This document shows, one piece after another, positions 17,101 to 26,300 of a DNA stretch of 32,147 nucleotides. The DNA lies in NCBI RefSeq assembly GCF_004343705.1, contig NZ_SKFH01000021.1, forward strand, positions 1-32,147. The letters run 5' to 3'. Each line of letters opens with the position of its first letter. The first letter of the stretch is position 1. The translations under genes and the position numbers were made by a program. The notes under the pieces are model-generated. The model worked only from the letters and a program-made list of their open reading frames with translations. It ran no database searches and was not told the origin of the DNA. The DNA is from Flaviaesturariibacter aridisoli. Lineage in GTDB: Bacteria; Bacteroidota; Bacteroidia; Chitinophagales; Chitinophagaceae.

Positions 17101-19949
17101 CGGTCGCTTCGGGTAACTATACGGTGAAAGTGACCGATGGCACTACCGGTTGCACGGGCACATCGGCTGCCGCAACGGTGAACCTGCTGGCCTTCCCGTC
17201 GTCGATTGCCGTGACGCCTTCGAGCGCCACCACGATCTGCCTGGGCAGCAGCCAGACGCTGACGGCCACGGCCACCCTGCAAAACAACACAACACCCAAC
17301 GTTGCGGTGCTGAGCGAGAATTTCAATGGCAGCGGACCGTACAACTTCTCGGTTGTGAACGGAACGATGACCAACAACATCAGCGCCTGGAAGGTCCGGA
17401 CCGCGCCGTACTCGTACGACACCGACCTGACCAACGTTTCGATCGATGGCACGAATTTCATCCTGGCCAACTCGGATGAAGCTGGCTCCGGGTCAACCAC
17501 GCAAACGCGTCTTGTATCGAACTCCTTCAGCACGGTTGGTTACACGGCTGTGGAAGTAAGCTTCAAGCATTTCGCCCGCTCGGGTGGCACCATGGTTGTG
17601 GAATACTCGACCGACGGCAGCACCTGGACGGCACTCACGAACGGCACCTTCAGCTCCGGTACCACCGGTGGCGGCACCAACCCGCCCACCATCACTTCGT
17701 CGGCCCTCAGCCTGCCTGCCGCTGCCCTCAACAAGCCGGGTGTGCGCGTACGCTTCCGCTACGATGCCGGCTGGAACTGGTACTGGGGTGTGGATGACAT
17801 CCAGATCAAAGGCGCATCGATGGGCTATTATTCCTGGAGCGCTGCGGCCACCGCCGGTGTTCCGACTGCCGCCCAATCGGCTGCGGCTTCCAACAACAGC
17901 ATCAGCGTAACCCCGACGGCTGCCGGTTCGTATACCTACACCGTGACCGCTTCGGTGCCGGGCAACGCCTGCACCAATACGTCGACGATCACCCTGAATG
18001 TGCTGACGCCTTCCGCGGCGCCGGCCACGCTGAATGCCTCGGTAAGCAGCGCTACCTGCGCGGGTTCGAACGTGATCCTGACACAAACCGGCGGCTCGCT
18101 GGGCGACGGCGCCCACTGGCAGTGGTACAAAGACGCTGCGTTCACGCAGACCGTCGGCGGCCCGCTGACCTCGGCCAACGCCCAGATCACCGTCAACCCG
18201 GCGGCGACCACGACCTACTACCTCCGTTCGGAAGGCGGCTCGGCTCCCTGCGCCGCCAACGTATCGGGCGCGGCCTCGGTAACGATCACGGTACGAACGC
18301 CGCTGTCGGCACAAATCGCTGCTGCTAATCCCGTGCAGTGCGAAACGGGTGTAGCCGCTACGCTCAACATCAGCAACGGACCGGCCAACGGCACGGTAAC
18401 GGTAACCACCAATGGCGCCAACCCCCAGACCGTCACCCTCGACGGCTCCGGCAGCGCCACCTTTACCACCGCTCCGCTGATGGCCAACAGCACCTTTGCG
18501 ATCACTTCGGTGAGCGACGGTACCTGTACCACAACAATCAACACGTCGGCAACGGTATTCGTCGGCTCGCTGATCGCCAACCCGATCAACAACCAGTCGG
18601 TCTGCGCTACCAGCACCGTGGGCCCGATTGCCTTCACGGGTAATTTCCCCGCCGGCACGCAGTATGCCTGGACGGCTACCAACGGCACCGCCATCGGCAT
18701 GGCTGCCAACAGCGGCACCGGTACGGGACTTCCCGCCTTTACCGCGGTGAACGCTGGTTCTTCGAACGTCTACACCGACATTTCCGTGACCCCGATCATC
18801 GAAGCCCAGGGTTGCAAGGTGCGCCCGATGGTGTTCCGGATCTTCGTGAAGCCGGCACCTTCGGTGAACGCGATCGCCTCGCAAACGGTTTGTGCCGGTA
18901 CGCCGACCACCGCCGTTGCCTTCACGTCGCCGGTAGCCAATGCGACCTTCCTGTGGACGAACTCCAATACCGCGATCGGCCTGGCCGCGGCTGGCGGAGG
19001 CACGGGTATCGCTCCCTTCACGGCCCAGAACAACACGGCATCCAACAGCATCAGCGGAACCCTCACGGTGACGCCGGTAGCGGAAGGCTGCTCGGGCGCC
19101 TCCACCACCTTCACCATTACGGTGAACCGCTCGGTGGCCGCCATCGCTTACAGCGGCTCGCCCTACTGCCAGGGCGGCACCGTCAACCCGGTCATCTCCG
19201 GTACCCGCGGCGGCACCTTCGCCTCAACGGCCGGCCTGACCATCAATGCCACGACCGGACAGATCAACCTGGGCCAGTCGCAGCCGGGAACCTACACCAT
19301 CACCTACACGGCGCCCGCCGCGGCAGGTGCCTGCGGTGGCGCAGCAAGCACGCAGATCAGCATCAAGCCCCAGGCAACGGTCAACACGATCGGCAACCAG
19401 GTATACTGCAACGGTATGGTGACGGCGCCGGTAGCCTTCTCGGGTACGGCCCAGAACTTCAGCTGGACCAACGACAACCCGGGCATCGGACTGGCAGCTT
19501 CGGGCACCGGCACGAGCCTGCCTTCCTTCACCACGGTGAATGGCGGTCCGGGCACACAGTATGCCTACGTGAAAGTGACGCCGCTGGGTGATGCTGCCAC
19601 GTGCAACGGCAAACTGGTGGCCTTCCGCATCGCGGTGAACTTCTGCCCGCCGGTAACGCAGGCCGGTGGAACGAATGGCGGTGACGACAACGCACGGATG
19701 GCGGCACAGGTAGTGGTAGGACCCAACCCTACGACGAACCGCATCACGGTGAACTACTCGGGCACCGAAAACGGTCCGTTCACCGTGCAGCTGCTGAGCC
19801 AGCAGGGACAGGTGATCACGCGCCCGGCGACCTTCTCCGGCACGACCTTCACGATTGACCTGACGGGCATCACCCCGGGCAGCTACGTGCTGCGCCTGGT
19901 GAATACCCGCACCGGGGCCTCCGTGCAGAAACAGATCATCAAGCTCTAA
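8130..19949 (+). CDS. Giant modular T9SS type A surface protein (3939 aa)
   Basis: The gene is complete. Residues 1-34 are a long n-region; residues 35-50 are hydrophobic and cleavage after VQA50 leaves Gln51. G8/beta-helix-like TNG-rich sequence runs to ~nt 11100, with a second W-x-x-G-S-T-W start near 9957. Next come an FPVGKSGYN module (11110-11560), a VNGG module (11610-11850), and an Ig host with a SELQ/WDGTSN insert (11995-12530). Ig_7-like domains with paired Cys lie at 12709, 14037 and 15370. MAM-like inserts occupy 13320-13860 and 14632-15195, each ending FRIRFRYT, then GW(L/M)IDNVRI. A second SELQ insert is at 15980-16535 and a divergent MAM-like insert at 17300-17820. PKD-like domains (WTN, then IGLAA) occupy 18570-19640. 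Residues ~3858-3939 form a type A sorting domain (VVVGPNPTTNRITV, ending KQIIKL). It is probably an exported, surface-attached adhesin. No catalytic motif was seen and the ligand is unknown. Confidence 0.95.
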   Translation: MRQRIALPGTIPCAQKPPISGGRTSSPKARFGRRLLGLFATLLVAGAVQAQTNYFSKGSATSFSDPASWGTNADGSGTAPASVSSADNFTISNSTAMVLDASASVRQLTISSGSLTVSSNTLTVSHATGNNSTLAISGGTLNLSSGSILVNGNFAMSSGALNQSGGSIVLDGNDNNTAASSVPVSTHLFAISGGTPNCTAGSITIVDPPINTTAQGSARAVSIGLAASNNYFSGTHTFILGDGVSTTPGNTDGFVVENFASSRAPIQNLTVNGGSATGRWGAPSYGSSSSWGTYIKGTLTINSGSEFRIVQLASASSGNELMIGSIVNNGTFTTGRSATSPTVSIGGLTSLSGYTPSGASSISGTGVYRNLTTGATAAFNNLTFNNPNGINFAAGSLALGALTGHVSGTLTFTSGMVNLGGQTFVLGTSPSSVGTLSYAAGGFNNGTFKRFLTTTTLGASYSTSTPTFPFVNSLGQARHVYLFRSATLGAAGSMSASFTEVAGLSPASITDGAYVIDNRSNTSWSFGSGDGLSAGSATFTIGLAGEGLMPLAAVPGSAPRIVQSASALGNHQAATGTIPAPIAARTGFALASLTGNAHYYGINANDIAIYTVQSGNWEDGSTWNTGTVPTSTNAVQIMAGHTVTVNGTAAAVASMLINNTAIVNVTGSSLTLSAPAASGAVVTTLAGGQLNINGGSVNIGTLAAATRYAGYQNNGTLTIASGNLNIYGYLINASGATFTQSGGSISVDQNAGGVVANSYTAGAGLQFLNNATNITISGGSITIVDPNANTSATAAFLYSGTGTVYAANSHTFKVGDGASTDAGGNVAGFRITPGTAFVFGNLVIDALAGGTNRSVSTTTTTYVRNDLTVTSGELSASSTLGVGGNIVNNGMLTVTGTLSFVSHSGGSPVAGTNAQSIGGTGTFRNNATTTTASVASLTFNNSNAGGVTLNVPLSVSGTLTLTSGIVNTTSSNLLTLGTATAGGTLSGTPSATAMVKGPFARTIAASQTNTSTSYVFPVGKSGYNNLDIVGPQTSASGAVTIQAEVFDGNAGGTAGNTFTSLSTSRYWQVQVLNGASNLTGTFVRLNDTRGANTGIASSSTQSGVYNLAGGGQTVQTANSITTVAPAIPGSSLAGFYLMGITAPPVVSVPVAVMGGGDRCAGSVPRNVSVTVTPAAGAITSVVITYAVNGGTAQTVAMTNAGGNNWTGTIPSVTPSNGIVSWSVTATDANGLVVTQTGSTYFDNPLLGYAVSVAANPSTICLGASSTLTASTSFSSGRPAVFGAGATTSSSGAATPFYHFYGGTKSQYIILASELQAKGITATNLASLAFDITSVGTATMKDFSISLGNTSATAAVSNAAITSGLTMVYSNAAQALTTGVNTYNFSTPFHWDGTSNIVVSVVFNNNNTGGSSTTVKSDVMSFTASMDIMGDNITNTATLIGATTDAQTGGSATTNGTSSNRPRMTFTYAAPLGSVLFAASGFADYSNGNTLTVTPTATTAYQVMGFELADMGGCSTALSAASATVTVNPLPDAPSASGSSQCGAAVPTASVTSNNSGFATHTFKWYDAASGGNLLQNSTSATYSTAIGSTTTFYVAEVNPTTGCESDRTPVTVTVTSADLINASRDVTDVCPGTTVTLSAAQAGSNQNYTYTWTASPANGSGITGSVTGQSVQIHPTLSGVYTYTVTGIDGTCSALSTVSVTIAASPAAPQITASASTVCAGSAVTLTPNVADFRETMENFPLTGYTVAGGTATQNTTYHAQGASSVLFTGGSNANASLSGTSNMDLTFFNAAQLTFQHIAAMEGPTTTYDKGFVEYSSDGGSTWVPFPASSYAGSGTLVGTDVSFSTKSYADWISVFTSADSLPNNGLWKTETINIPAAALTSQFRIRFRYTSDGSVNYYGWLIDNVRIVAGPAVASYNWSTGATSTVATPSITVNPLTTTTYTVSGTNVNGCTGPNGSITITVNPLPSAPTATGSTQCGTQVPTAAVTSTSGLATPSFKWYDAATGGTLLQSSTSATFTSTVAATTTFYVAELNSSTGCEGERTPVTITVVQPNAVTASGNASICLGLGANLSVSQTGTENTYTYSWSASPATGSGITGSVPGATPSVVPTAAGTYTYTVTATDGGCITTSSFQVTVKAPAPVPSVTASVTTSCSGAPVVLTPQQAGFADAFEASSFNGGELTHFTVAGSGAAATRSTLYFAEGTSSVRFAVTANDASATMASSSNIDMSGMSSAQLVFSHQALMEGPGTSYDFGFVDYSSDGGATWTPFPTTSYSGSATLMNGVVSFSTKSYADWISAFSSSSALPSNTLWKTETLNIPSSALSSQFRIRFRYTTDGSTTYYGWMIDNVRIGGGPTVTNYLWSTGESTTAASSALTVNPTSTTTYYVQAGDASGCYSGLSAGVTVNVNPLPSAPTASGSTQCGTQVPTASVASNNSGFATHTFKWYDAASGGNLLQNSPSATYASTVASTTTLYVAEVNTTTGCESDRTPVTITVNQPDAVTASANGPICLGASINLSAIHSGSVNNYTYAWTAAPATSSGITGPQTGITATVTPTATGTFAYTITATDAGAGCATTSTVNVTVNANPTVTSVTSNTNSVCPNGSLTLTATSVAVAAGTVTVGEGTLTSASSQSPFYHLWGGQKHQSLFTAAELQAAGLRAGNITGLQLDMVAGGTTYNGFALSIGSTSQTALTTTMVTGLSTVYSAASYTTTANSLNTINFSTPFNWDGTSNLVVQMCWSNNNGGGTSSTVRYDNTSFVSVAYIRLDNQTPAAICSNNTGSGTFSARPKMNFFGQASGDITGNYNWIWTPGNLSGAVVNAIAPSTAGTVTYTATATNATTGCTASGTVNVAVGAPILIATSSTPAAICAGASASITANVTGGGAPYTYSWKDAGNTVLGTTQTLSVAPTATAVYTVTVTDFCGTQASQTVTVTVNALPTASISPAGPTSVCATSQTLTASTPAASPTYQWQLNGTNVASNGTSVSYNAVASGNYTVKVTDGTTGCTGTSAAATVNLLAFPSSIAVTPSSATTICLGSSQTLTATATLQNNTTPNVAVLSENFNGSGPYNFSVVNGTMTNNISAWKVRTAPYSYDTDLTNVSIDGTNFILANSDEAGSGSTTQTRLVSNSFSTVGYTAVEVSFKHFARSGGTMVVEYSTDGSTWTALTNGTFSSGTTGGGTNPPTITSSALSLPAAALNKPGVRVRFRYDAGWNWYWGVDDIQIKGASMGYYSWSAAATAGVPTAAQSAAASNNSISVTPTAAGSYTYTVTASVPGNACTNTSTITLNVLTPSAAPATLNASVSSATCAGSNVILTQTGGSLGDGAHWQWYKDAAFTQTVGGPLTSANAQITVNPAATTTYYLRSEGGSAPCAANVSGAASVTITVRTPLSAQIAAANPVQCETGVAATLNISNGPANGTVTVTTNGANPQTVTLDGSGSATFTTAPLMANSTFAITSVSDGTCTTTINTSATVFVGSLIANPINNQSVCATSTVGPIAFTGNFPAGTQYAWTATNGTAIGMAANSGTGTGLPAFTAVNAGSSNVYTDISVTPIIEAQGCKVRPMVFRIFVKPAPSVNAIASQTVCAGTPTTAVAFTSPVANATFLWTNSNTAIGLAAAGGGTGIAPFTAQNNTASNSISGTLTVTPVAEGCSGASTTFTITVNRSVAAIAYSGSPYCQGGTVNPVISGTRGGTFASTAGLTINATTGQINLGQSQPGTYTITYTAPAAAGACGGAASTQISIKPQATVNTIGNQVYCNGMVTAPVAFSGTAQNFSWTNDNPGIGLAASGTGTSLPSFTTVNGGPGTQYAYVKVTPLGDAATCNGKLVAFRIAVNFCPPVTQAGGTNGGDDNARMAAQVVVGPNPTTNRITVNYSGTENGPFTVQLLSQQGQVITRPATFSGTTFTIDLTGITPGSYVLRLVNTRTGASVQKQIIKL
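12709..15900 (+). repeat. Supramodular ~1.33-kb tandem repeat in the second giant gene
   Basis: Units begin at the Ig_7-like domain (x-QCG near 12750, 14065 and 15400) and run Ig_7, Ig-like (YTYxWxAxPAxxSGITG), then an Ig-like host with an insert. Units 1 (12709-14036) and 2 (14037-15369) carry a MAM-like insert. The third, from 15370, has the same first two domains but carries a SELQ/WDGTSN insert in the corresponding slot, just past this interval. All are in frame. Confidence 0.85.
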
Positions 19950-19971
19950 GTACATTCCCTCATTTTCAAAA

Positions 19972-20001
19972 AAAAGGCCTTCCCGTTTGGGAGGGCCTTT
20001 T
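19972..20001 (+). terminator. Rho-independent terminator after the second giant gene
   Basis: The stem AAAAGGCCTTCCC / GGGAGGGCCTTTT has one T-G wobble and a GTTT loop, starting 22 nt after the stop codon. The A and T tracts on either side make it potentially bidirectional. It separates the second and third giant genes transcriptionally. Confidence 0.9.
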
Positions 20002-20245
20002 CCCGTTCTGGAAGGGGAGGAGCGGGGCGCGGACCGGTCTTTTCCAAGGAAATCCTAATCGGGGCCAATGATGTTTTCGTTAAAAATCTCCTAACTTTCG
20101 CCTGCAATTTTCCGCTCCGGCCGTCCGGTTGGGACCAGGAGCAGAGGATAAGCGGTTTGTTTTCAGACGATTATTGTTTCAGAATTTTACGGATCGACCA
20201 GCAAGCCGTCTTGCGCAGCCTACCTAGCAAAACACCAAAACGCCA

Positions 20246-20268
20246 CTTAAGAAGCCTTTTTTCTTAAG
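20246..20268 (+). promoter_or_regulatory. Perfect hairpin in the leader of the third giant gene
   Basis: CTTAAGAA (20246-20253) and TTCTTAAG (20261-20268) are exact inverted repeats around a 7-nt loop, ending 24 nt before the ATG. There is no T tract after it, so it is not a typical terminator. It may be an mRNA leader stem or an operator. No counterpart exists at this position before the second giant gene. Confidence 0.5.
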
Positions 20269-20271
20269 CGC

Positions 20272-20323
20272 AACAAAAACCTTATCTGTTTTATGAGCCA
20301 GAGCATTGCCCTGACCGGTACAC
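20272..20323 (+). promoter_or_regulatory. Conserved leader/start-codon block, copy 2
   Basis: This is the partner of the block at 8109-8160, with the same 21-nt distance from AACAAAAACC to the ATG (here 20293). The first codons encode MSQSIALTGT, against MRQRIALPGT in the other gene. It fixes the start at 20293 in preference to the internal ATG at 20392. Confidence 0.7.
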
Positions 20324-23300
20324 CTGTGTGTGCCCCCCGAAAACCATTGTCCGCCCCAGACATCCGTTCCCATTCCCGCCTGCGTCCCCGAATGGCCCGT
20401 CGCCTGATCGGGTTGCTCGGCGCCCTGTTCCTGACGGTTGCCGTCGGTGCGCAGAGTACGGCCAACTATGCCTTCAGCACCGCTACCAACGGGTCGCTGG
20501 TGGACATGAGCAGCGGAACCACGCAGTTGCTCGGCGCGAGCCAGGACGATGCGCAATCCGCCATCAGCAACCTTCCTTTTGACTTCTGGTTCATGGGAAC
20601 GCGCTACACCCAGTTCTCCGTGAACAGCAACGGCCTAATCCGCCTTGGCGGAACGGCGGTTGGCGGCGCGGGCAATACGCAGATCGGCAGTGTGGCTTCC
20701 GCCCCGCTGATCTCGCCGTTTTCGCTCGACATCAAAACAGCCGCCGACGGAAAGATCCATTATAAGGTGACCGGCAGCGCGCCCAACCGCGTGCTGGTGA
20801 TCGAGTTTATGCACATGCAGATCGGCTGGAACTCCGGCACCGACGACGGAACCTTCCAGGCGCTGCTGGGAGAAGACGGAACGATCCGCTTCATCTATGG
20901 CGACCTGACCTACCGCTATGTACCGGGAACCACCACGGTATCGGCCGGCATCCAGTCGTCCAACGTAAACAATACGTACGCCACCATCAATATCGGCACC
21001 AATGCCGTGACCACTTCCGGCGGTACGACCAACTACAACCTCGGTACGACGGTGCCTGCCCCTATCCCGGTGAGCTCCGCCAGCAACGGCAGCCGCCGCG
21101 TGTATACGTTCACGCCCACCGCGCCGACGGCCCCTCCGACGAACATGACGTTCACCAACACGTCGGCCCTGGGCATGACCATCAACTGGACGGAGCCTTC
21201 GCCCCTCAGCAATACGGCTGCCTATGCCGTGTACGTATCGACCGACAACGTGAATTTTTCCTATGTAGCCTCCGTACCCGTGGGCACTACTACCTATACA
21301 GCCGGCGGGCTGTCTCCCGCCACCAACTATTACTGGAACGTTTACGCGGTGGGAGAGGGATCCTTATCCGCGCCGCTGAACGGTTCCAACCCGACGCTGT
21401 TGCCCGCCTCGGCTACCTCCACCGCCACCGGCGGTCTCTGGAGCCAGCCGGCCACCTGGACCAGCGGCACCGTACCCCTGCCCGGCGACGAGGTGACCAT
21501 CGTTGACGGTGCTACGGTAATCATCGACGTGAACCCGATCGTGAGCACGCTCACGGTAGGAGAGGGCACTTCGGGAACGCTGGTGTACAATCCTTCGGCC
21601 GCCCAGACGCTCACTGTTACGCAGCTGCTGACGATCAACACGGGTGGTGCCTTCCGCGCCGCCGATGCCGGCTCCACGAGCACCGTCACCACGCACGCAC
21701 TGTCGCTTGGCGGCAGCCTGGTGAACAACGGCACGATCGACTTCGCTTCCACCGCCGGCGCCGGCGGCACCGTGGTCAATGCATCGCGAGTGGCCGTGAC
21801 CTTTACCGGCACGGGCAACAACAACTTCGACCTGAGCAACGCCACGCGGAGCAACTTTGCCGGCGTGACCGTGAACAAAGGCACATCGAACGCAGCGACG
21901 CTGACGTTCAGCGCACCCGCCGGCTTCCTATCGGCAGCAGGCGCCACGAGCTCGGGCACTACCATCTCCGTAGCCAGCACCACCGGCCTCAGCGTCGGTA
22001 TGAATGTGAGCGTTGTTTCCGGCACGGGCGTATTCGCAGCCGGTACCACGGTAACCGCCGTAAACAACAGCACCCAGTTCACCGTTTCCGCGGCACCTAC
22101 TACGGCGCTGTCCGCCAACGCGGTAGTGCTCGGCTCTACAGTGTCGAACCTGTCGGCCGCGAGTTCCGGTTTCCTTACCCTGTCGAACGGTACGTTCGTA
22201 GCAGGTGGAACCGCAGCTTACAAAATGCCGCTCTTCGCAACGGCAGCTTACACGATTCCCGCAACGGCCGGACTGACGATCAACAATGCCAACGCGGTGA
22301 TCACGGGTCTCAACGGTTCGCCCAGCCTCAATGGTAAGCTGACGATGAACGCAGGCACCTACAACGTGGGTGTGGTTGCGGGCAACGAAATGAGCGCCGC
22401 TGCTACCGCCAACTTCCTGATGAACGGTGGTACGATCAACTTCGCCTCGCGCTTCTATACCACCAACGCCCTCACCTTTAATATGTCGGGCGGCGTCATC
22501 AACGTGACGACGGTGGGCAACGCCACATCGACCAATGCCGGCTTCGGCATGACGAGCACCACGGCCAACGTGACCATCTCGGGCGGTACCATCAACCTGG
22601 TGCAGGCTTCGACGGGTGCCACGCAGCGCGACTACTATGTAGGCGCCACCACACCGACCATCACGGGCGGTACGCTCAATGTAGGTACTGCGGCTACGGC
22701 CACGAAGTTCAACTTCGTGATCATGGGCTCGATGCCCAACGTGGTGATCGACAACACGACCAACAACAAAACGGCGCAGCTGTCTTCCACATCGCCGGCC
22801 GTTGCCTATGGCACGGTGCTGGTGAACCCCGGAACGACGCTGAACCTGAACGGCACTTCGATGACGGTGCGCGGAACGACGCTGACCAATAACGGTACGA
22901 TCAACGGCAGCGCCCCGGGCAGCCGCCTCGCCTTTATCTCGGCGGGTGCGCAAACCTTCGCCGGTACCGGTGTGCTCACGTCCCCGCTCGACGGAATCAT
23001 CGTTCGATCGGGTGGCAACCTGACCATCACCCACGGCACCAGCTTCAACACCCTGCGTGTGGAGCTGCAGAACGGCACCATCATCAACAGCAACAAGATC
23101 ACCCTCGGCACGGGTGCCACGGCAGCCGTAACGGTGCAAACGGGTTATCCCGGCAACACCGGCCCCGGCGGCTTCTTCGACGTAGCGCCGACCTTCAACC
23201 TGGGCACCGGCACCTACACGGTATCGGCCCAGCAGGAAAGCGCGCAGCGCACGCTCAACCTCGAGATTCCCGCTACCCGCAGCATCGGCGCCCTCATCGT

Positions 23301-26300
23301 CAACAATACCAACGGGGTGACCTTCAACGGTGCCCTGTCGTCCGGTACGCTGACGCTCACCGCCGGCCTGTTGCATACCAACGCCACCGACCTGCTGACC
23401 GTTACCGGTACGACCACCGGCAGTGTAAGTGGCGGCTCGGCTACCTCTTATGTTGACGGTCCGTTGCAGCGTACGCTGCCGGCCAGCCTCGCCACGGGCA
23501 GCACCTTTACCTTCCCGGTGGGCAAGAGCGGCTACAATGCACTTGACCTGGTAAACCCGGTTACCAACGCCGGCGGTACCGTAGTTGTACGGGCCGAAGC
23601 GTTTGACGGAAACGCCGGCGGCACGCCGGGCTCCATGTTCAGCAGCCTCAGCAGCACGCGCTACTGGCAGGTGCAGGTGCCCAGCGGCAGCGGCAACCTG
23701 ACGAGCGCGTTCATCCGCCTCAACGATACCCGCGGCTCCTTCGACGCCATCGGCTCGAGCGCCACCCAGGGCGGTACATACACCCTGGTGGGCGGCGCTT
23801 CGCCCGTGCTCGCAACCGGCAGCATTACCTCGGTGGCACCAGCGATCAGCAGCCTCGCCGGCTACTACCTGATGGCCCTCAAGTCGCCCCCGGTGCTGAG
23901 CAACCTCGCCATCAATCCCAGCACGGTTTCCTGCACCAGCTCGGTTCCCCACACCGTAACGGTGGATGTGACCGGCGGCAGCGCTCCTTATACAGCAGTG
24001 CTCACGTACACCGTGAACGGCGGTGCACCCCAGAACGTTACGATGACGCAAAGCGGCTCGACCTTCAGTGGTACGATCCCCGCGGTAACGCCCGCCGGCG
24101 CCACGGTTGCGTGGAGCGTGACCGTTACCGACGCCAACACCATCAGCACCACGCAGGCCGGCACGCCGTACCGCGATGCTCCGCTGGTAGGGGTTTCGCC
24201 GCTGCTGCAAGCGAGCCCCACGACGGTGTGCGCCGGCCAGCCCGTAACGCTGACCGCCAACCCGTCCTTCGTGGAGCGCTTCGAGACCTTCCCGGTGACC
24301 ACCTTCGCCGCTACGGCGCCGCTCACCGCAACACAGAGCACGACCTACTTCGCAGAAGGCGCCAGCTCGGTTCGCCTCGCCTATACCGCCAACATCGACG
24401 CCGCGTACGCGATGACGCAGAACTTCAACCTCACCGGCTACACCGGTGCGCAGCTGACGTTCTCGCACATCCTGGCCACGGAAACCGGCCTCGACTACGG
24501 CTATGTACAATACTCCAACGACGGTGGCAGCACCTGGACCTCCTTCGCACCCGGCAGCTATGCCGGCACCGGCACGCTGAAGAACGGCGTGGTGAGCTTC
24601 GACAAGACGAGCTACTCCGACTGGGCTGCCAACTTCAGCACGTCGGGTGTTCTTCCCACCAACGCGCTCTGGAAAAATGAAACCATCAACATCCCGGCTG
24701 CTGCCCTGACGAGCCAGTTCCGCGTGCGCTTCCGCATGACGAGTGACGGCTCGGTTCAGTACTACGGCTGGCTGATCGACAACGTACGCATCGGCCTCCC
24801 GGGCGCCGGCAGCTTTGCCAGCTACCTGTGGCAGGACGGCTCAACCACCACGACGAATACATACACCTATGTGCCCGCGGCCAGCGAAAACGCCGCCGTA
24901 CTGGGTGTGGACGCCAACGGTTGCACGACCGATATCTCCAACCTGGTGGCCATCACTGTGAACCAGCTGCCGGCTGCGCCGACGGCTGTCAACAGCAACC
25001 AGTGCGGTCTCGCCGTGCCCGCTGCTTCGGTGACCTCCAACAGCGGCCTCGCCACGCCGACCTTCGAGTGGTTCGACGCGGCTACCGGCGGCAACCTGCT
25101 GCAGACCGGCACCTCCGCGACTTATACCACTGCCATCAGCGCAACGACGACCTTCTACGTATCCGAACGTAACAACACGACCGGTTGCGAAAGCGTACGC
25201 GTTCCCGTAACGGTTACGGTAGCAACACCGGATGCCGTTTCGGCTGCCAGCAACGTCAACAACGTGTGCCCTGGCACGGCAGTGACGCTCAGTGCCACCC
25301 AGACCGGCAACACGCAGCACTATACCTATACCTGGACGGCCAGCCCCGTTGCCGGCTCGGGAATTCCCAGCTCGGTAACCGGTGCTACGGCAACGGTAAC
25401 CCCGACATCCGGCGGCACCTTCGTTTATACGGTGACGGCCGTTGACGGTACCTGTACCGCCAGCAGCACGGTAAGCGTAACGATCACGGCGCCCCCGGCG
25501 ATCACTTCGGTGACGGCTACTTCGCCGGTATGCCCCGGCGCTACGATCGCCCTTGCAGCGCAAAGCGTTCCGGCACAGGCCGGCACGGTGAACCTCGGTA
25601 GCGCTTCCGGCACCAACCCCGACAATACCTCGTCTGCCGCCGCCTACCCGACCTGGTATGGTAATGGCCGCCAGCAATACCTCGTACTTGCCTCCGAGCT
25701 GCAGGCGCTGGGACTGGTGCCCGGCAACCTCACCTCGCTCGCCTTCGACGTAGTGAACGCCAATGGCGACCCCGCTACGCTCAACGGCTATACCATCAAG
25801 CTGATGGCTGTGCCCGCTACGACCACTTCGATCGCGGCGTTCCAGAGCGGCGCCTTCACCACGGTGTGGGGCCCGCAGAACTACACCCCGGTGGTGGGCA
25901 TCAATACGCACACGTTTGCCACTCCCTTCAACTGGGACGGTACCTCGAACCTGATCGTGGACATCTGCTTCTCCAACGGCGTGACCGGCAACGGCAGCGC
26001 GGAAACGAAGCAGACCGCGACCACTTTCGCCTCGCATGTATATTATGCAGCCGACGGTACGACCGGTAACGGCGCCTGTACCTCCACTACGGTGAGCGGC
26101 TCGGCCAATATGCGTCCGAACATGATCATCGGCGGCATCGCCGGTGTGAACTTAACCTCGACCTACACCTGGACCTGGAACCCCGGTGCGCTCAACGGTG
26201 CCTCGGTGACCACCACGGCCCCGGCCAACAACAGCGGCGCCGCCATCACGCAGGCGTACACAGTAACGGCCACCAATAACAGTACCGGCTGCTCCAGCAC

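Larger units (their letters stand above)
19950..20292 (+). other. Intergenic region before the third giant gene
   Basis: These 343 bp hold the terminator at 19972-20001, an AT-richer segment at 20071-20200 with weak promoter-like words (TAACTTTC at 20092-20099; TTTG near 20156), a perfect hairpin at 20246-20268 and the conserved leader from 20272. I see no gene here. A weak echo of the 27-bp repeat (CCAAAACGCCA near 20234-20245) is too short to rely on. Confidence 0.65.

Noticed and set aside
20392-20394. Internal ATG as start of the third giant gene (would give a normal-length signal peptide)
   Set aside because: The upstream ATG at 20293 lies in a block conserved with the second giant gene, and coding similarity (IAL-x-GT) continues from there. 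Still worth an experimental check.
20224-20556. 110-codon minus-strand ORF across the third gene's start
   Set aside because: It overlaps the hairpin, conserved leader and signal peptide of the clear + strand gene and has no recognisable product.
21928-24510. Very long antisense open frames (up to ~860 codons here; others at 2526-4790, 4929-7367, 15096-17282, 27052-28620)
   Set aside because: They lie wholly opposite Thr/Ala/Gly-rich coding repeats whose GC-rich codons rarely give antisense stops. Their products are Arg/Gly/His-rich low-complexity sequence with no domain, while the sense frames have signal peptides, domains and sorting signals.
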